DNA of 64,000 nucleotides from Babylonia areolata. Its lineage: Eukaryota > Mollusca > Gastropoda > Neogastropoda > Buccinidae. Made by a program: the position numbers and the translations under genes. Shown here piece after piece: positions 45,641-57,720 of the stretch (within the stretch, counting starts at the first letter, position 1; every line of letters starts with the position of its first letter). The DNA is taken from NCBI RefSeq assembly GCF_041734735.1, contig NC_134883.1, positions 16,682,747 to 16,746,746 of the forward strand, in the 5' to 3' direction. A model generated the notes under the pieces. It ran no database searches and had not been told where the DNA came from. It saw only the letters and a program-made list of their open reading frames with translations.

Positions 45641-46184
45641 GATAAATAGAAATTGCTTCTGCACAAATGAGTTAAGAGGAAATATATGATCTATCGGTTA
45701 AACACCTTTCTTAAAACCTGCATGGTGGTCTCCAATATTTTTTCTTGAACCCTTTCTTGTACTCTGCTATTCATTACTGCATGAATATAATGCTACTTAT
45801 GTCGCTGAGAGAGCATGGCAGGTTGGTGAAAGTTGGTAAAAAAAATCAAGAGAGAAAAAACACGCACAGAAAAAACACAAACGAACAACAACAACAACAA
45901 AAAAAAAAAAAAAAAAAAAAAACCGCCAGCGCACGCGCGACGCTCACACACATTCATTCACGAACCTACACAGAACGGCCCGCGAAAACTACCTACCTCC
46001 ACTCCACCCTCTAAACAGCTCTGTGGATGACAGAAACCTATCAGAGCCCTATCAAAGGCCGGCACTGCGTCCAGCCACTTTCTCCTGTCCATGCACACCC
46101 TCCTCTCCAGCCCCCAACACTTCACCCCTCACCACTAAACACCGTCTTACATCATGTGGCTCTGCATGCTCCTTCCCTCGTACC
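45641..46184. other. Spacer with poly(A)
   Basis: A-run at 45899-45922; no gene seen. Confidence 0.45.
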
Positions 46185-47105
46185 GCCCCCACAAGATGCC
46201 TATCAGTTCTTTTCCTATTCACCCTCACTCCACCCCCCACAAGATGCCTATCAGTTCTTTTCCTATTCACCCTCACCTCAACCCCCACAAGATGCCTATC
46301 AGTTCTTTTCCTATTCACCCTCACTCCACCCCCCCACAAGATGCCTATCAGTTCTTTTCCTATTCACCCTCACTCCACCCCCCACAATATGCCTATCAGT
46401 TCTTTTCCTATTCACCCTCACTCCACCCCCCACAAGATGCCTATCAGTTCTTTTCCTATTCACCCTCACCCCACCCCCCACAAGATGCCTATCAGTTCTT
46501 TTCCTATTCACCCTCACCCCAACCCCCCACAAGGTACCTATCAGTTCTTTTCCTATTCACCCTCACCCCACCCCCCACAAGATGCCTATCAGTTCTTTTC
46601 CTATTCACCCTCACCTCAACCCCCACAAGATGCCTATCAGTTCTTTTCCTATTCACCCTCACCCCACCCCCCACAAGATGCCTATCAGTTCTTTTCCTAT
46701 TCACCCTCACCCCAACCCCCACAAGATGCCTATCAGTTCTTTTCCTATTCACCCTCACCCCACCCCCCACAAGATGCCTATCAGTTCTTTTCCTATTCAC
46801 CCTCACCTCAACCCCCACAAGATGCCTATCAGTTCTTTTCCTATTCACCCTCACCCCGCCCCTCACAAGATGCCTATCAGTTCTTTTCCTATTGACCCTC
46901 ACCCCACCCCCCACAAGATGCCTATCAGTTCTTTTCCTATTCACCCTCACCTCAACCCCCACAAGATGCCTATCAGTTCTTTTCCTATTCACCCTCACCC
47001 CAACCCCCACAAGATGCCTATCAGTTCTTTTCCTATTCACCCTCACCCCAACCCCACACAAGGTGCCTATCAATTCTTTTCCTATTCACCCTCACCCCAC
47101 CCATC
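46185..47105. repeat. 48-bp minisatellite in intron 3, about 19 copies
   Basis: Unit: TCACCCTCACCCCACCCCCC, ACAAGATGCCTATCAGTTCT, TTTCCTAT. Because 48 is a multiple of 3 the frames encode a constant repeat; no sign of a real protein. Confidence 0.97.
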
Positions 47106-48636
47106 CCTATCGCTGACCACAACGTCAATCGTTTTGGGATAGCCCCAGAAAACCCCCCAACTCTTTCAGGATATAAAAGCCAAGTTCACTGATTTAAGAA
47201 AAAGAAAGCAGAAAAAAACGAAACGTTGTTCCATATTACCTACAATGGGTCACACTGCCTGGTCTACATTAACTGATAGATAGTGTCCGGCCTGTGCAGA
47301 CTGAAAGCCAGCAGTGTCTCCTCCGATTGCACTGAACAACCGACATGAATAATTCTCCGTGGACCCCCTGTTGTAACTGTGAAGGGAGGTAAGCAGGGGC
47401 TGGAGATGAGTGGAGAGGGGATAACGTCAACCAGAGTCGGACAACAAACAGAAGCCGTGTAGACTGACAGTCCAATTTCAGAGCAATTCAAACATGTCCT
47501 CTACCCCAGATTGTCAACATTCCAAAACATCGAGCCCTCTTTCTGGACCCTCCCCCTTCCCAGGGAATCCATTCCATCCGGACCATTCTGCTATCATTCG
47601 ATAGGAACAACAGAATGAAAGCATGATGTTTAAGAGCAAAATGTCCCCGTAAAGCTATTTCAAGACTTCCAGAAAAATTCTGCACTCACATCCCAGAACG
47701 TCAAATCACTGACGATAAACCGAGGTCCCGTTTGCAGCATGCATTTAGAATTCCGCACAACTGAAGCATCAGTTTGAACCGCAACTGTGAGTGGAACTAT
47801 AAGTGGAGAACCTGGGCACGAGTTTCGTCATGTTTCAAGTGTGTTCCTTGACGACGGGAAAGAATAATCAAAGGGTTACAAAACAAAATGAATAATCTTC
47901 AATGAATACTTATCACGGATATAGATATTGAAGAATACGCCTGAAGACACACAAGATATTAAACGCAAGAAACAGAGTACAACATCCAAGCAATTCCGAC
48001 ATTCATTCTATAATAGTGACGATTTCAAACCTTGCTTTCATGCATACCAACTTTTTCGGGCTGCCTGAAAAAATCCAACATTAACATTCTTACACTGACG
48101 ATTTTAAATGTAACTCTTAATCAAGAATAGCCTTTCAAGCACGTCATTTTCGGACTGCCTGAAAAACATACTGTGGAACTTGTAAAGAGCCATGCGTGGT
48201 TTGTGCCTGAGGAAGACAAGACTGAGATAGACGGTGATTTTAAACTGCCAGTATACAATGCACAAACATATCACGTAGTACTCGTCTTCCACTGCAGTTT
48301 TACCGAATGGACAGCCATTGCTTGCGTTACGGCTGTGCCTCCGGATATTATTAATCAGTGGTGGAACATCTAGCCTGTGACTCTAAGACAACGCACATCT
48401 TTGTTGCACATGCATCTTTCCCCAAAGTAGCTTTAAAAGGTCTGCTGCTTGCATACTCTGATGACATCGAACCATTCTTAAATGAACATAGTCCACCCAC
48501 ATTTGCCAAACAATTTCATGCAGTAAGAACACGGGAACATCTCCAGCTTCCTACTGTAACCATAACAACATCAAACTCCGTTTCAAACAACAGCATGGAT
48601 TATTAATGTGAATGTATACTCATGTACGCTTAGAGA

Positions 48637-48693
<57 letters not shown>

Positions 48694-49139
48694 GAAGGGA
48701 GAGAGAGAGGGAGGGAGGAGGGGAGAAAGATGCATACAGGACAGCCCGGTTTACAAGGATGATTGCTATATTCACCAATTGCTGGATGCACTCAAAAGAG
48801 AATGGCAAATAAGATCAAAGAGAAGCCACCTTGGACAGAAAATCAGCAGAAACAATGAACGAATGAGAAAGAACAAAGATGTCAAGAAATTCCAATGTGT
48901 GTGTGTGTGTGTGTGTGTGCGTGTGCGTGTGCATGCGTGCCTGCACGCGCTTGAGTGTGTGTGCGTGCGTGCGTACGCTCGCATGCGTGTGTTCGTGCAT
49001 GCGTGCGTGCGTGTGCACACTCTCTTCTCGTTCATTCACACACTGTCACGTGTTTGTCTCAGGTTGATCATCCTCAACTATTGAGCGACGCCCTCTGTAC
49101 ATAGCGATGAAAGTCCCTAGCCTGGGGTGGGGGGGAGGG
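47106..49139. other. Mostly unique part of intron 3
   Basis: A SINE A scrap (GATAAACCGAGGTCCCGT) lies at 47714-47750. Two frames near 48173-48606 are open for 60-80 residues but match nothing I recognise. (GA)n at 48640-48690 and GT/GC-rich runs at 48896-49020. Confidence 0.45.
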
Positions 49140-49620
49140 AACAGTATATTCAGCACTAACATTGTCCCTGCTAACAGTGGATTCAGCACTAACATTCTCT
49201 CTGCTAACAGTGGGTTCAACAATAACACTGTCTCTGTTAAAAGTGGATTCAACATGCTCATTATCTCTGATAAAGGTGGGTTCAACATCAACATTATCTC
49301 TGCTAAAAGTGGATTCAACACTAATATTGTGTCTGCTAAAAGTGGATTCAACACAAACACTGTCCCCATTAAAAGTGGAATCAACACTAACATTGTCTCT
49401 GTTTAAAGTGGATTCAGCACTAACAGTCCTTGTTAAAAGTGGAATCAACACTAACAGTCCTCGTTAAAAGTGGATTCAACACTAACAGTCCTCGTTAAAA
49501 ATGGATTCAACACTAACACTGTCTCTGTTAAAAGTGGATTCAACACTAACAGTCCTTGTTAAGAATGGATTCAACACTAACATTGTCTCTGTTAAAAGTA
49601 AATTCAGCACTAACACTTGG
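49140..49620. repeat. 33-bp minisatellite in intron 3, about 14 copies
   Basis: Unit: CTGTTAAAAGTGGATTCAAC then ACTAACATTGTCT. Confidence 0.95.
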
Positions 49621-49639
49621 AGGTTAAAACTCCCGATGT

Positions 49640-49710
49640 GTATATGGAACTGGAACCTGTGGACACTCGCTTCCTAGTCTGACGCATTACCACTATGCCA
49701 CCGCTCCATT
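49640..49710 (-). mobile_element. tRNA-like SINE head fragment
   Basis: Minus: TGGAGCGGTGGCATAGTGGT then AATGCGTCAGACTAGGAAGC, close to the family A head but with its own variants. Confidence 0.6.
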
Positions 49711-50999
49711 TTGTTGGAAAGTGGTAGGAATACATTAACAAAGCTTATTGCGATACGAAGCGGTTATTCGTCACCATACAACTGGCCCTATTAGATGCTT
49801 ATGATGACCCACAATTATAACATTCGCAGTTAAAATAGAGTATACTACTCTACTGGCAAGGGGGAAAAAAAATAGTACGCAACCCCCCTCGCCACCCCCC
49901 ACCCCACCCTCAGCTGAACTCTCACCATCACCCTCCCCTCTTCCTCCACCCCCTCCAAACCCCCTGAGTACTTTGATCACAGTCCATGCTGACAGCTGGA
50001 AGCTATGATTAATGACATCAGTATCAGCCCGGCCAGCAGTAAACCCCACAGTCTGCAGTCATCGCCACCATTCGGCCTGTCCACCCCGTCATCAACACAG
50101 TGTCCACTCACACATACCCACCACAGAAATACACACTGCAGGCTGGACCTTCACGGCCCACGCGCAGCAGGGAAAAAAACAACAACATAGAACGAAAGAA
50201 ATGCAGCATTACTTTTCATCTGCCAAATCTCTTATGGGTGATGAATAACCAAAAGTGTCCCTAAAGAGTAAAAGAAAAAAAAAGAGTAGGTTATTCTTTA
50301 TCTGCAACATCTCCAAGAGTGGATCAAAACCAATATTGTTTGTAAATAAAGAAAGATACGAAATGCTATATTAATTTCGATCTGTAAAATCTCTTATGTG
50401 CGATGAAAAACCAATACTGTTCGAAAACAAAAAGTAAAGAAAGGGAACATCACATTTTATCTGCCGCATCTCTATGTGTGATTAAAAACCAGTACTGCTA
50501 TCCCTGACCAAGCCGAAAAGAAACTGGTTTGGGAAAGGGGAGGACGGTGAGAACAGTCTCATTCCCACCCACGCTGAATGATAATTAACACACTAGCTCT
50601 GCCATGTCCGTCACCACACACTGACACATCACATGTGTCGTTCTCATCAACGCTGAATCAGATTCACTGGTACGATGTCCCCCAGTGCTCACAGCACGGA
50701 ATAAAATACCGTTAATATTGTTTATTTGTTTGTTTGTTTTTTGAATTTCACACAAAATTCTATTCAGAAACAAAATCCTCCTCATACATGGATAACCGCA
50801 AAGGTTTTGTGCCAATGAAAATTCTTCGACCGCACGGTCCAAAGGAGAGGTGGCTGCCGACAGTGCACACAACACGGCAAAGTTTACTGTCACCACTTCC
50901 CCAGTGTAGTGGATGGAATGGTCACATTGCTTTGTCCTTCGACGCTCGTAGTTTGAATCCTGTTCAGTGGCATCGTTTCACACACGGTGCGAGACAGGT
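49711..50999. other. Spacer with a diverged 95-base tandem repeat
   Basis: 50200-50500 holds three to four weak copies with TCTGCCAAATCTCTTATGGG and AACCAATACTG. No gene seen. Confidence 0.4.
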
Positions 51000-52017
51000 C
51001 ACAAAACACACAGAACATGAGACAACTGTCACACAACACACATGAGACAACAGTCACACAACAAACAGCAGACAACAGTCACACAACACACAAGAGACAA
51101 CAGTCACACAACACAGCAGACAACAGTCACATAACACACAAGAAACAACTGTCACACAACACACATGAAACAAGTCACACAACACACAGGAGACAACAGT
51201 CACACAACTCAGCAGACAACTGTCACACAGCACAGCAGACAAACGTCACACAGCACACAACACAGCAGACAACAGTCACACAGCACAGCAGACAACTGTC
51301 ACACAACACACGACACAGCAGACAACTGTCACACAACACACAACACAGCAGACAACTGTCACACAACACGGCAGACAACAGTCACACAACACAGCAGACA
51401 ACTGTCACACAACACGGCAGACAACAGTCACACAACACAGCAGACAACTGTCACACAACACGGCAGACAACAGTCACACAACACAGCAGACAACTGTCAC
51501 ACAACACACTACACAGCACACAACTGTCACACAACACGCGACACAGCAGACAGCAGTCACACAACACAGCAGACACAAGTTACACAACACACGACACAGG
51601 AGACAACCATCACACAACACACAACACAGCAGACAACTGTCACACAACACACAACACAGCAGACAAATATCACACAACACACAAGACAACTATCACACAA
51701 CACAGCAGACAACTGTCACACAACACAGCAGACAACTGTCACACAACACATGACACAGCAGACAACTGTCACACAACACAGCAGACAACTGTCACACAAC
51801 ACACAACACAGCAGACAACAGTCACACAACACATGACACAGCAGACAACTGTCACACAACACAGGAGACAACTGTCACACAACACAGCAGACAACAGTCA
51901 CACAAAACACGACACAGCAAACAACTGTCACACAACATAGCAGACAACTGTCACACAACACATGACACAGCAGACAACTGTCACAAAACACAGGTGATAA
52001 CTGTCACACAACACACT
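51000..52017. repeat. 23/34-bp minisatellite in intron 3, about 38 copies
   Basis: Unit: CACACAACACAGCAGACAAC then TGT, with a longer form carrying an extra ACAACACACGACACAGC. Begins about 16 bases from the exon 3 donor. Confidence 0.96.
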
Positions 52018-52035
52018 GCGCACACAGGGATCTAC

Positions 52036-52219
52036 CTGAAGGAGGGGGCCAAGATGCCCTTGTAGGAGAGGGCGAGGAGGGAGTGGAGGGAGTCGAGGTT
52101 CTGGATGAAGCTGGCGATGTCCCAGCCCAGTGTCTTGAGCATCTTGTCGTAGCCGTGCCGCAGGCAGTAGGTCAGGAAGAAGGCCCCGAACACCTGTAGC
52201 ACGCCCTCCACGGGCACGT
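52036..52219 (-). CDS. GUCY1B2: sGC beta2-like exon 3 (H-NOX, haem ligand His105)
   Basis: Encodes residues 60-121: DVPVEGVLQVFGAFF, then YDKMLKTLG and NLDSLHSLLALSY, ending at APSFR. The His in LDSLH is the proximal haem ligand of the family and falls at residue 105. Acceptor tgcag|ACGTG; donor TTCAG|GTAGAT. A 1-kb minisatellite begins about 16 bases inside the following intron. Confidence 0.92.
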
Positions 52220-52365
52220 CTGCACATACCAAGGGTTGAGGGGGTCGTGGGGGTGCTAGGTGACTCGGTCATTGGTAATGTCATCAACAACGCTTAACCC
52301 AGTCGACCATTTAAAAGCGAATTCCATGAAGACGAGCAAAAAATCACCAAAGCTACCTTCACAAG

Positions 52366-52405
<40 letters not shown>

Positions 52406-52778
52406 ACACAAATGTAGATTTTCCACACCATGACTAGATACCGTAGCTACCTTTCTGAAATACTGAGAACACTGCTGACCACTGATGGCCTGACAGTAAT
52501 CTGGCTTCGGAACGTTCCTAAATTAATGTTTTACATTACTTGACGTCATTAGCTCCTTAATTTCAGTCACAGATCGATCGTTCCTCAGATATTGCTGTGT
52601 CATCACATTTCAACCGTAGACTGTTGATTCATTCTAGTGTTCCTGCCTAATTTTTCATTCCACAGACGCAGTGACACACACACACACACACACACACCAC
52701 ACGCACACGCACACGCACACACATACTACAAAGATACACACGCACACGCACACACACACAATCAAAACGTGCACTCAC
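52220..52778 (-). other. Intron 2
   Basis: 559 bases. CA runs at 52369-52400 and 52674-52760, otherwise unique. Confidence 0.6.
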
Positions 52779-52879
52779 CGAGTGTGTCGGACACAGCGGC
52801 CACCAGTTTAAGGGTGATGTCATCAGTGTAGCGGGAGAACACCAGGAAGTGTTGGTGCACGTCCAGTCCGCTCTTCTTC
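52779..52879 (-). CDS. GUCY1B2: sGC beta2-like exon 2 (H-NOX)
   Basis: Encodes KKSGLDVHQHFLVFSRYTDD and on through TLKLVAAVSDTL, residues 27-59, matching the H-NOX stretch before the haem-ligand helix. Acceptor tgacag|GAAG follows a GGT/AAT-rich trinucleotide tract rather than a pyrimidine tract. Donor is CG|GTGAGT. Phase runs 2 in to 1 out, joining exons 1 and 3 without a break. Confidence 0.88.
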
Positions 52880-52881
52880 CT

Positions 52882-53005
52882 GTCACACCCACCACCACCT
52901 TCACCATTACCACCACCACCACCACCATTACCACCACCATCACCATTACCACCACCACCTTCACCATCGCAATCACCATTACCACCGCCATCACCATCAC
53001 CACTG
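52882..53005. repeat. Trinucleotide tract at the exon 2 acceptor
   Basis: ACC/ATT/ACC-type triplets on plus, i.e. GGT/AAT on the gene's strand, directly before tgacag. Confidence 0.9.
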
Positions 53006-53694
53006 AGTTCCATGCGTGACTGAACCCTGATTGAATGACACAGGAAACGAATGATGAGCACCCAATGGCAGCTGTCAGTAGGCTCTAACTTCTACCAAGG
53101 TAGGCAGCCTGCTGTGCAAATGACTCCGTGTTTGTAAAGCGCTTAAAGCTTGGTCTGCGACGAGTAAAAGCGCTGTATAAGTATCCACATCATCATCATC
53201 ACCAGCAGCAGCAGCAGTGAATAGTCTCTTGTGTCGGGTGGCCCTGTGGATGTCTGACAATGTGATCTAGCTGTGGATTGCTGGGACCGGGAAGGGACAC
53301 GGTGACAGCAGAGGGCTGCGGAAGGACGTCCCGAACAACCCACACCACACAGGACACAGGCCAACAGCCACTGCCGTGACATGGTGTGTGGGATGGATGT
53401 ACACAGGATGACAATGCCCTACCGAAAAAACACTGAATTTTACAACGTGGCAGTCTTTCGAAAACGACACACATAAAAGGCACATCCAATTTACTTTGAG
53501 TGGAAGCATTGCTTTAACAAATACAGATGGAGTTTTACCTAGTATCTTTACAAAAAAAAGAGAAGATAATAAGAGAAAACAAATAACATAGGCATAAACA
53601 AAAATGGTGATTGAAAAAACAAACAAAAACTTTCCAGTGCAATAAGTAAGGCGGGCAGATTATTTTCCACTGAGATATCGTCTGTTTTACCCTG
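53006..53694. other. Unique part of intron 1
   Basis: Short (ATC)/(AGC) triplets at 53188-53218; no gene seen. Confidence 0.4.
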
Positions 53695-54035
53695 ACAACA
53701 GGACCACCAGTTCTCAAACGGAAGACAAAGACGGAATCCAACAGGACCACCACTTCTACTCACACGGAAGACGAAGAGGGAAGCCAACAGGACCACCACT
53801 CCTCGTTTATAGTAGACGAAGAGGGAAGCCAACAGGACCACCTTTCCTCGTTACTAGAAGACAAGAGGGAAGCCAACAGGACCACCAGATCTCTTACATG
53901 GAAGATTAAGAGGGAAGCCACTCTTCGTTTATAGAAGACGAAGAGGGAAGCCAATATGACCACCGGTTCTCTTACACGGAAGACGAAGACGGAAGCCAAT
54001 AGGACCACCATTCCTCGTTACACAGAAGACGAAGA
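53695..54035. repeat. 45-60-bp tandem repeat in intron 1
   Basis: About six irregular copies with CAACAGGACCACCA and GAAGACGAAGAGGGAAGCCA. Confidence 0.88.
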
Positions 54036-54044
54036 GATAGGCCA

Positions 54045-54400
54045 AAACACCAGGTGAACAGCACAGCCCCCATTTCTGGACTAACGGGAACAGACTGTGA
54101 TGTGACAGGACTCGCATCACAAAAGGGGACAGACAGGCAATCCAGAGAGACTAAACACAGTTCAGTGCTGTTCTCAATCATGTTGGGGGGAAAGTCACAA
54201 TCCATCGACTTCCAAAACCCTCGATGAACAGCACAGCCCCCATTTCTGGACTAACGGGAACAGACTGTGATGTGACAAGACTCGCATCACAAAAGGGGAC
54301 AGGCAGGCAATCCAGAGACACTAATCACAGTTCAGTGCTGTTCTCAATTATGTTGGGGGAAAGTCACAATCCATCGACTTCCGAAAGCAGTGCAAAAAGG
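54045..54400. repeat. Tandem duplication of about 177 bases
   Basis: Both copies contain GAACAGCACAGCCCCCATTT, TGGACTAACGGGAACAGACT and AAAGTCACAATCCATCGACT; only a few differences are visible. Confidence 0.95.
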
Positions 54401-54820
54401 ATGAAGTAAAGACAGGCAGAAGACAAGACAATAAAAGATATTGTGGAAAAAAAACCCCCAAAGAAAACAACTACTAACGGTAACTAATAGAATACTTCAG
54501 AAGTAATCTTTGCACATTCTGCTTGGGGATCCGAAAAAGATGCAGGGGAGATCACAAATGCAAGCTAAGCACGAGTGCACAGCTCAACTCAGCTGTCACA
54601 ACCCAAGCAATTTCATGCAAACAAGTACTGACATTGGGAAAGTGTGTGTGTATTACTATCAGTCTTTACTTCGACCCCCGAAGAGATGGTATCCGCCACC
54701 GACTGACCAAATTAATTTCGCTGTTATAATCCATTATGAATGCATATCACGTGAGATAGAAGGTAAAGCATGGAAAGGTTAAGTATGATTATATATATTT
54801 ATATAGACAGACAGAGATAG

Positions 54821-54868
<48 letters not shown>

Positions 54869-55324
54869 AATGGGTTGCAACAGCTAAATTGATTTGGTCT
54901 CCCTTACAGCCCCCCACGCCCCCTCCCCCCCCCTGCACCCCCCCACCACATTCTCCAAACTCTTTCCCTCCTTTCCACTCCTCGTTCACTGGCTGACACA
55001 CGTGCTGAAACGTGGTCTGCGGAGAGCGGCGACAGACCCCATGGCTGAGGACACTGGACCTCATCATTCCCACGTCTGTGTGAAGACAGGGTGAGAGAAT
55101 GCACGGCTTTCAGTCAGTTCCTTGTCCACAACACAACGACACACACCCTTCAGGGAGGAAGGGGGAGGAGGTGGTGATGGTAGTGGGGGGGGTGGGGGGT
55201 GGGGGTGAAGGGAAGAGGGGCTGGTGGGTGGAGGAGCCAGGGAGGAGAGTTACGGGTTTTTGGTATGTAGTTATCTGCTTCACGTTTTCATTAAGTCATT
55301 GATTAAGTTATTGATTCATCTTTG
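54401..55324. other. Unique part of intron 1 with a GT run
   Basis: (GT)n at 54822-54868, C-rich at 54908-54952, G-rich at 55155-55215. No gene seen. Confidence 0.45.
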
Positions 55325-55399
55325 TTAGACAGAAACAGTGGGAGAGGAAGGAGGAGAGAGAGTCAAAAAGAGAGAGAGAAAAAGTGGGAAAGAGAAAGT

Positions 55400-55438
<39 letters not shown>

Positions 55439-55463
55439 GATAGAGAAAACGACAATGGGAGAG

Positions 55464-55527
<64 letters not shown>

Positions 55528-55546
55528 AGAGAGAGGGAGATAATGC

Positions 55547-55578
<32 letters not shown>

Positions 55579-55590
55579 CAGGGATGCAGT
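55325..55590. repeat. GA / CA / GA compound microsatellite
   Basis: (GA)n near 55397-55432, (CA)n at 55467-55524, (GA)n at 55525-55577, just after the exon 1 donor. Confidence 0.96.
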
Positions 55591-55614
55591 GAGGAATACA
55601 AAAAGAGAACTCAC

Positions 55615-55688
55615 AGTATGGTTTGCCAGGCCTCCTGACCATACTTCTCCAACACCAGCTCCCGGATGATGCAATGGATCTGTCCGTA
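55615..55688 (-). CDS. GUCY1B2: sGC beta2-like exon 1 (H-NOX N-terminus, residues 2-26)
   Basis: Reads YGQIHCIIRELVLEKYG then QEAWQTI, the first helices of the H-NOX domain (beta1 starts MYGFVNHALELL). Donor is CT|GTGAGT, ending in phase 2. Directly before TAC the sequence is tttcag, a good acceptor, so the start Met is probably in a separate upstream exon. An in-frame ATG (Met-Phe-Gln-Tyr) overlaps the same bases and is the alternative start. Numbering favours a lone Met, because it puts the haem ligand at His105 as in beta1. Confidence 0.85.
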
Positions 55689-55694
55689 CTGAAA

Positions 55695-55900
55695 CATCGT
55701 CATCGTCACCTTCATTACCATCATCATCATCAGCATCGTCATCATCATTGTGAGGATCGTCGTCATTATCATCGTCATCACTTTTATTCCCGTCATCATC
55801 GCCATCATTATCATCAATGTCGTCATCATAACCATAATCGCCATTACTATCGCCATCATCATCATCATGAGGATCATTATATTTAATCATCATTAACATC
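55695..55900. repeat. ATC/GAT tract upstream of exon 1
   Basis: Irregular CATCATC and CGTCATC triplets; on the gene's strand GAT/GAC up to the tttcag acceptor. Confidence 0.88.
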
Positions 55901-56589
55901 AACTGCACTGTCGTTATGCCGTCACTGTCACCGTCCTCACCCCACCACCACCAGCATCACTGCATCACTGCACACCGTCATCAACATTATGCCACTCACA
56001 TCATTAGCATCATCGTCGTCATCACTGCAGCACACCTCTCCATTGTCACCGTGACACACGTCACCCTCATCACCGTCACCTCCTTCATGACATCATCATC
56101 GCCATACACTTTAATGATGATCCTCCTCAAGATCAAACAAACCCACCCCTTTCTCTCCCCGTCCATCTGTCCTCCGCATCTCATCGTGCGCACACACGCA
56201 CGCACGCACGCACGCGCGCGCGCACACACACACACACACACTGTTCGATTGATCCGTTAGTTAGCGAGGTAGTTCGGCGCTTATTTCCGTCCTTTGATTT
56301 GGTATCACATTTTTGTGAAGACACGTGCAATCAAATTACCGCCCCCCCCCCCCCCCACCCCCTCACACAATTTCCCGAGAGGCAGGCGGTCATCAATCAA
56401 TGGACAAATCCTGTTTCCTGCCCACCAACGGACGATGACTGTGGCTGTCAGCGGACTGTCCTGGGTGTTGTCAGCATCTCCCTGCTGTATGGAGGGCTGT
56501 CCCCGGACCCCTCCACCTCACAACACGGGCTGAGGGCCACCGGTACACCCACCACCCACCACCCGCCCACTGCTGCCTTGCCATTATGG
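55901..56589. other. Spacer 5' of exon 1
   Basis: Continues with scattered ATC triplets, CA/CG runs at 56183-56242 and a C-run at 56340-56360. No gene seen. Confidence 0.4.
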
Positions 56590-57720
56590 GCACCTGTTCT
56601 CATTTTACTGCCTCATCATTCTGGACATCTGTTCTCACTTTACTGCCTGTCATTCTGGACATCTGCTCTAATTTTACTGCCTGTCATTCTGGACATCTGA
56701 TCTCATTTTACTGCCTCGTCATTCTGGACATCTGTTCTCATTTTACTGCCTGTCATTCTGGACATCTGCTCTAATTTTACTTCCTCATCATTCTGGACAT
56801 CTGTTCTCATTTTACTGCCTCATCATTCTGGGCACCTTTTCTCAGTTTACTGCCTCTTCATTCTGGACATCTGTTCTCATTTTACTGCCCGCCTTTCTGG
56901 ACATCTGTTCTCATTTTACTGCCTGTCATTCTGGACATCTGTTCTCACTTTACTGCCTGTCATTCTGGACATCTTTTCTCACTTTACTGCCTATCATTCT
57001 GAACATCTGTTCTCATTTTACTGCCTCATCATTCTGGACATCTGTTCTCATTTTACTGCCTCATCATTCTGGACACCTGTTCTCATTTTACTGTCCGCCT
57101 TTCTGGACATCTGTTTTCATTTTACTGCCTGTCATTCTGGACATCTGTTCTCATTTTACTGCCTCATCATTCTGGATAATTGTTATCATTTTACTGCCTG
57201 TCATTCTGGACATCTGTTCTCATTTTACTGCCTCATCATTCTAGACATTTGTTCTCATTTTATTGCCTCATCATTCTGGACATGTTATTTTACTGCCTGT
57301 CATTCTGGACACCTGTCCTCATTTTACTGCCTCATCATTCTGGACATCTGTTCTCATTTTACTGCCTCATCAATCTGGACAACTGCTCTCATTTTACTGT
57401 CTGTTACTCTGGACAACTTGTCTCATTTTACTGCCTCATCATTCTGGACACCTGTTCTCATTTTACTGCCCGCCTTTCTGGACATCTGTTCTCATTTTAC
57501 TGCCTGTCATTCTGGACATCTGTTTTCATTTTACTACGAGCCATTCTGGGCATCTGTTTTTATTTTACTGCCTCGCCATTCTGGACATCTGTTCTCATTT
57601 TTACTGGCACACCCACTAACTGGCCACTACAGCCTCGCCATTCTGGACATCTGTTCTCATATTTACTGGCACATCCACTAACTGACCACTGCTGTCTTGC
57701 CATTCCAGGCACCTGCTGTT
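56590..57720. repeat. 32-35-bp minisatellite, about 33 copies
   Basis: Unit: TCTGGACATCTGTTCTCATT then TTACTGCCTCATCAT or TTACTGCCTGTCAT. Confidence 0.96.

Larger units (their letters stand above)
12309..55688 (-). other. GUCY1B2: Split gene for a soluble guanylate cyclase beta2-type subunit
   Basis: Thirteen minus-strand exons join through twelve GT-AG introns in matching phase, giving about 697 residues if a single Met precedes Tyr2. Domain order is H-NOX (about 1-185), variable linker (186-226), HNOBA/PAS-like (227-370), signalling coiled coil (371-419) and class III cyclase (420-600), then a Ser/Pro/Lys-rich tail. The family converts GTP to cGMP and senses NO or another gas through haem. 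His105 sits in LDSLHSLL, and Y-x-S-x-R is YYSTR at 134-138. D431, E471, D475, C541, N548 and R552 are all present in this chain, unlike vertebrate beta1, which lacks the first metal Asp. [12 protein letters not shown] and EVKGKG match beta2 best. Introns run from 0.56 to 13.1 kb and are mostly tandem repeats. An invertebrate atypical cyclase of the Gyc-88E group is the main alternative. Beta2-like class is confident; strict orthology is inferred. Confidence 0.85.

Noticed and set aside
46023-47142. Frames of 290-371 residues with a 16-residue repeat
   Set aside because: The 48-bp unit is a multiple of 3 and keeps any frame open; several frames are open together and no start or splice context supports a gene.
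48173-48606. Two adjoining frames that might be a gene
   Set aside because: Each under 85 residues, not recognised, no consistent splice sites; lies inside intron 3.
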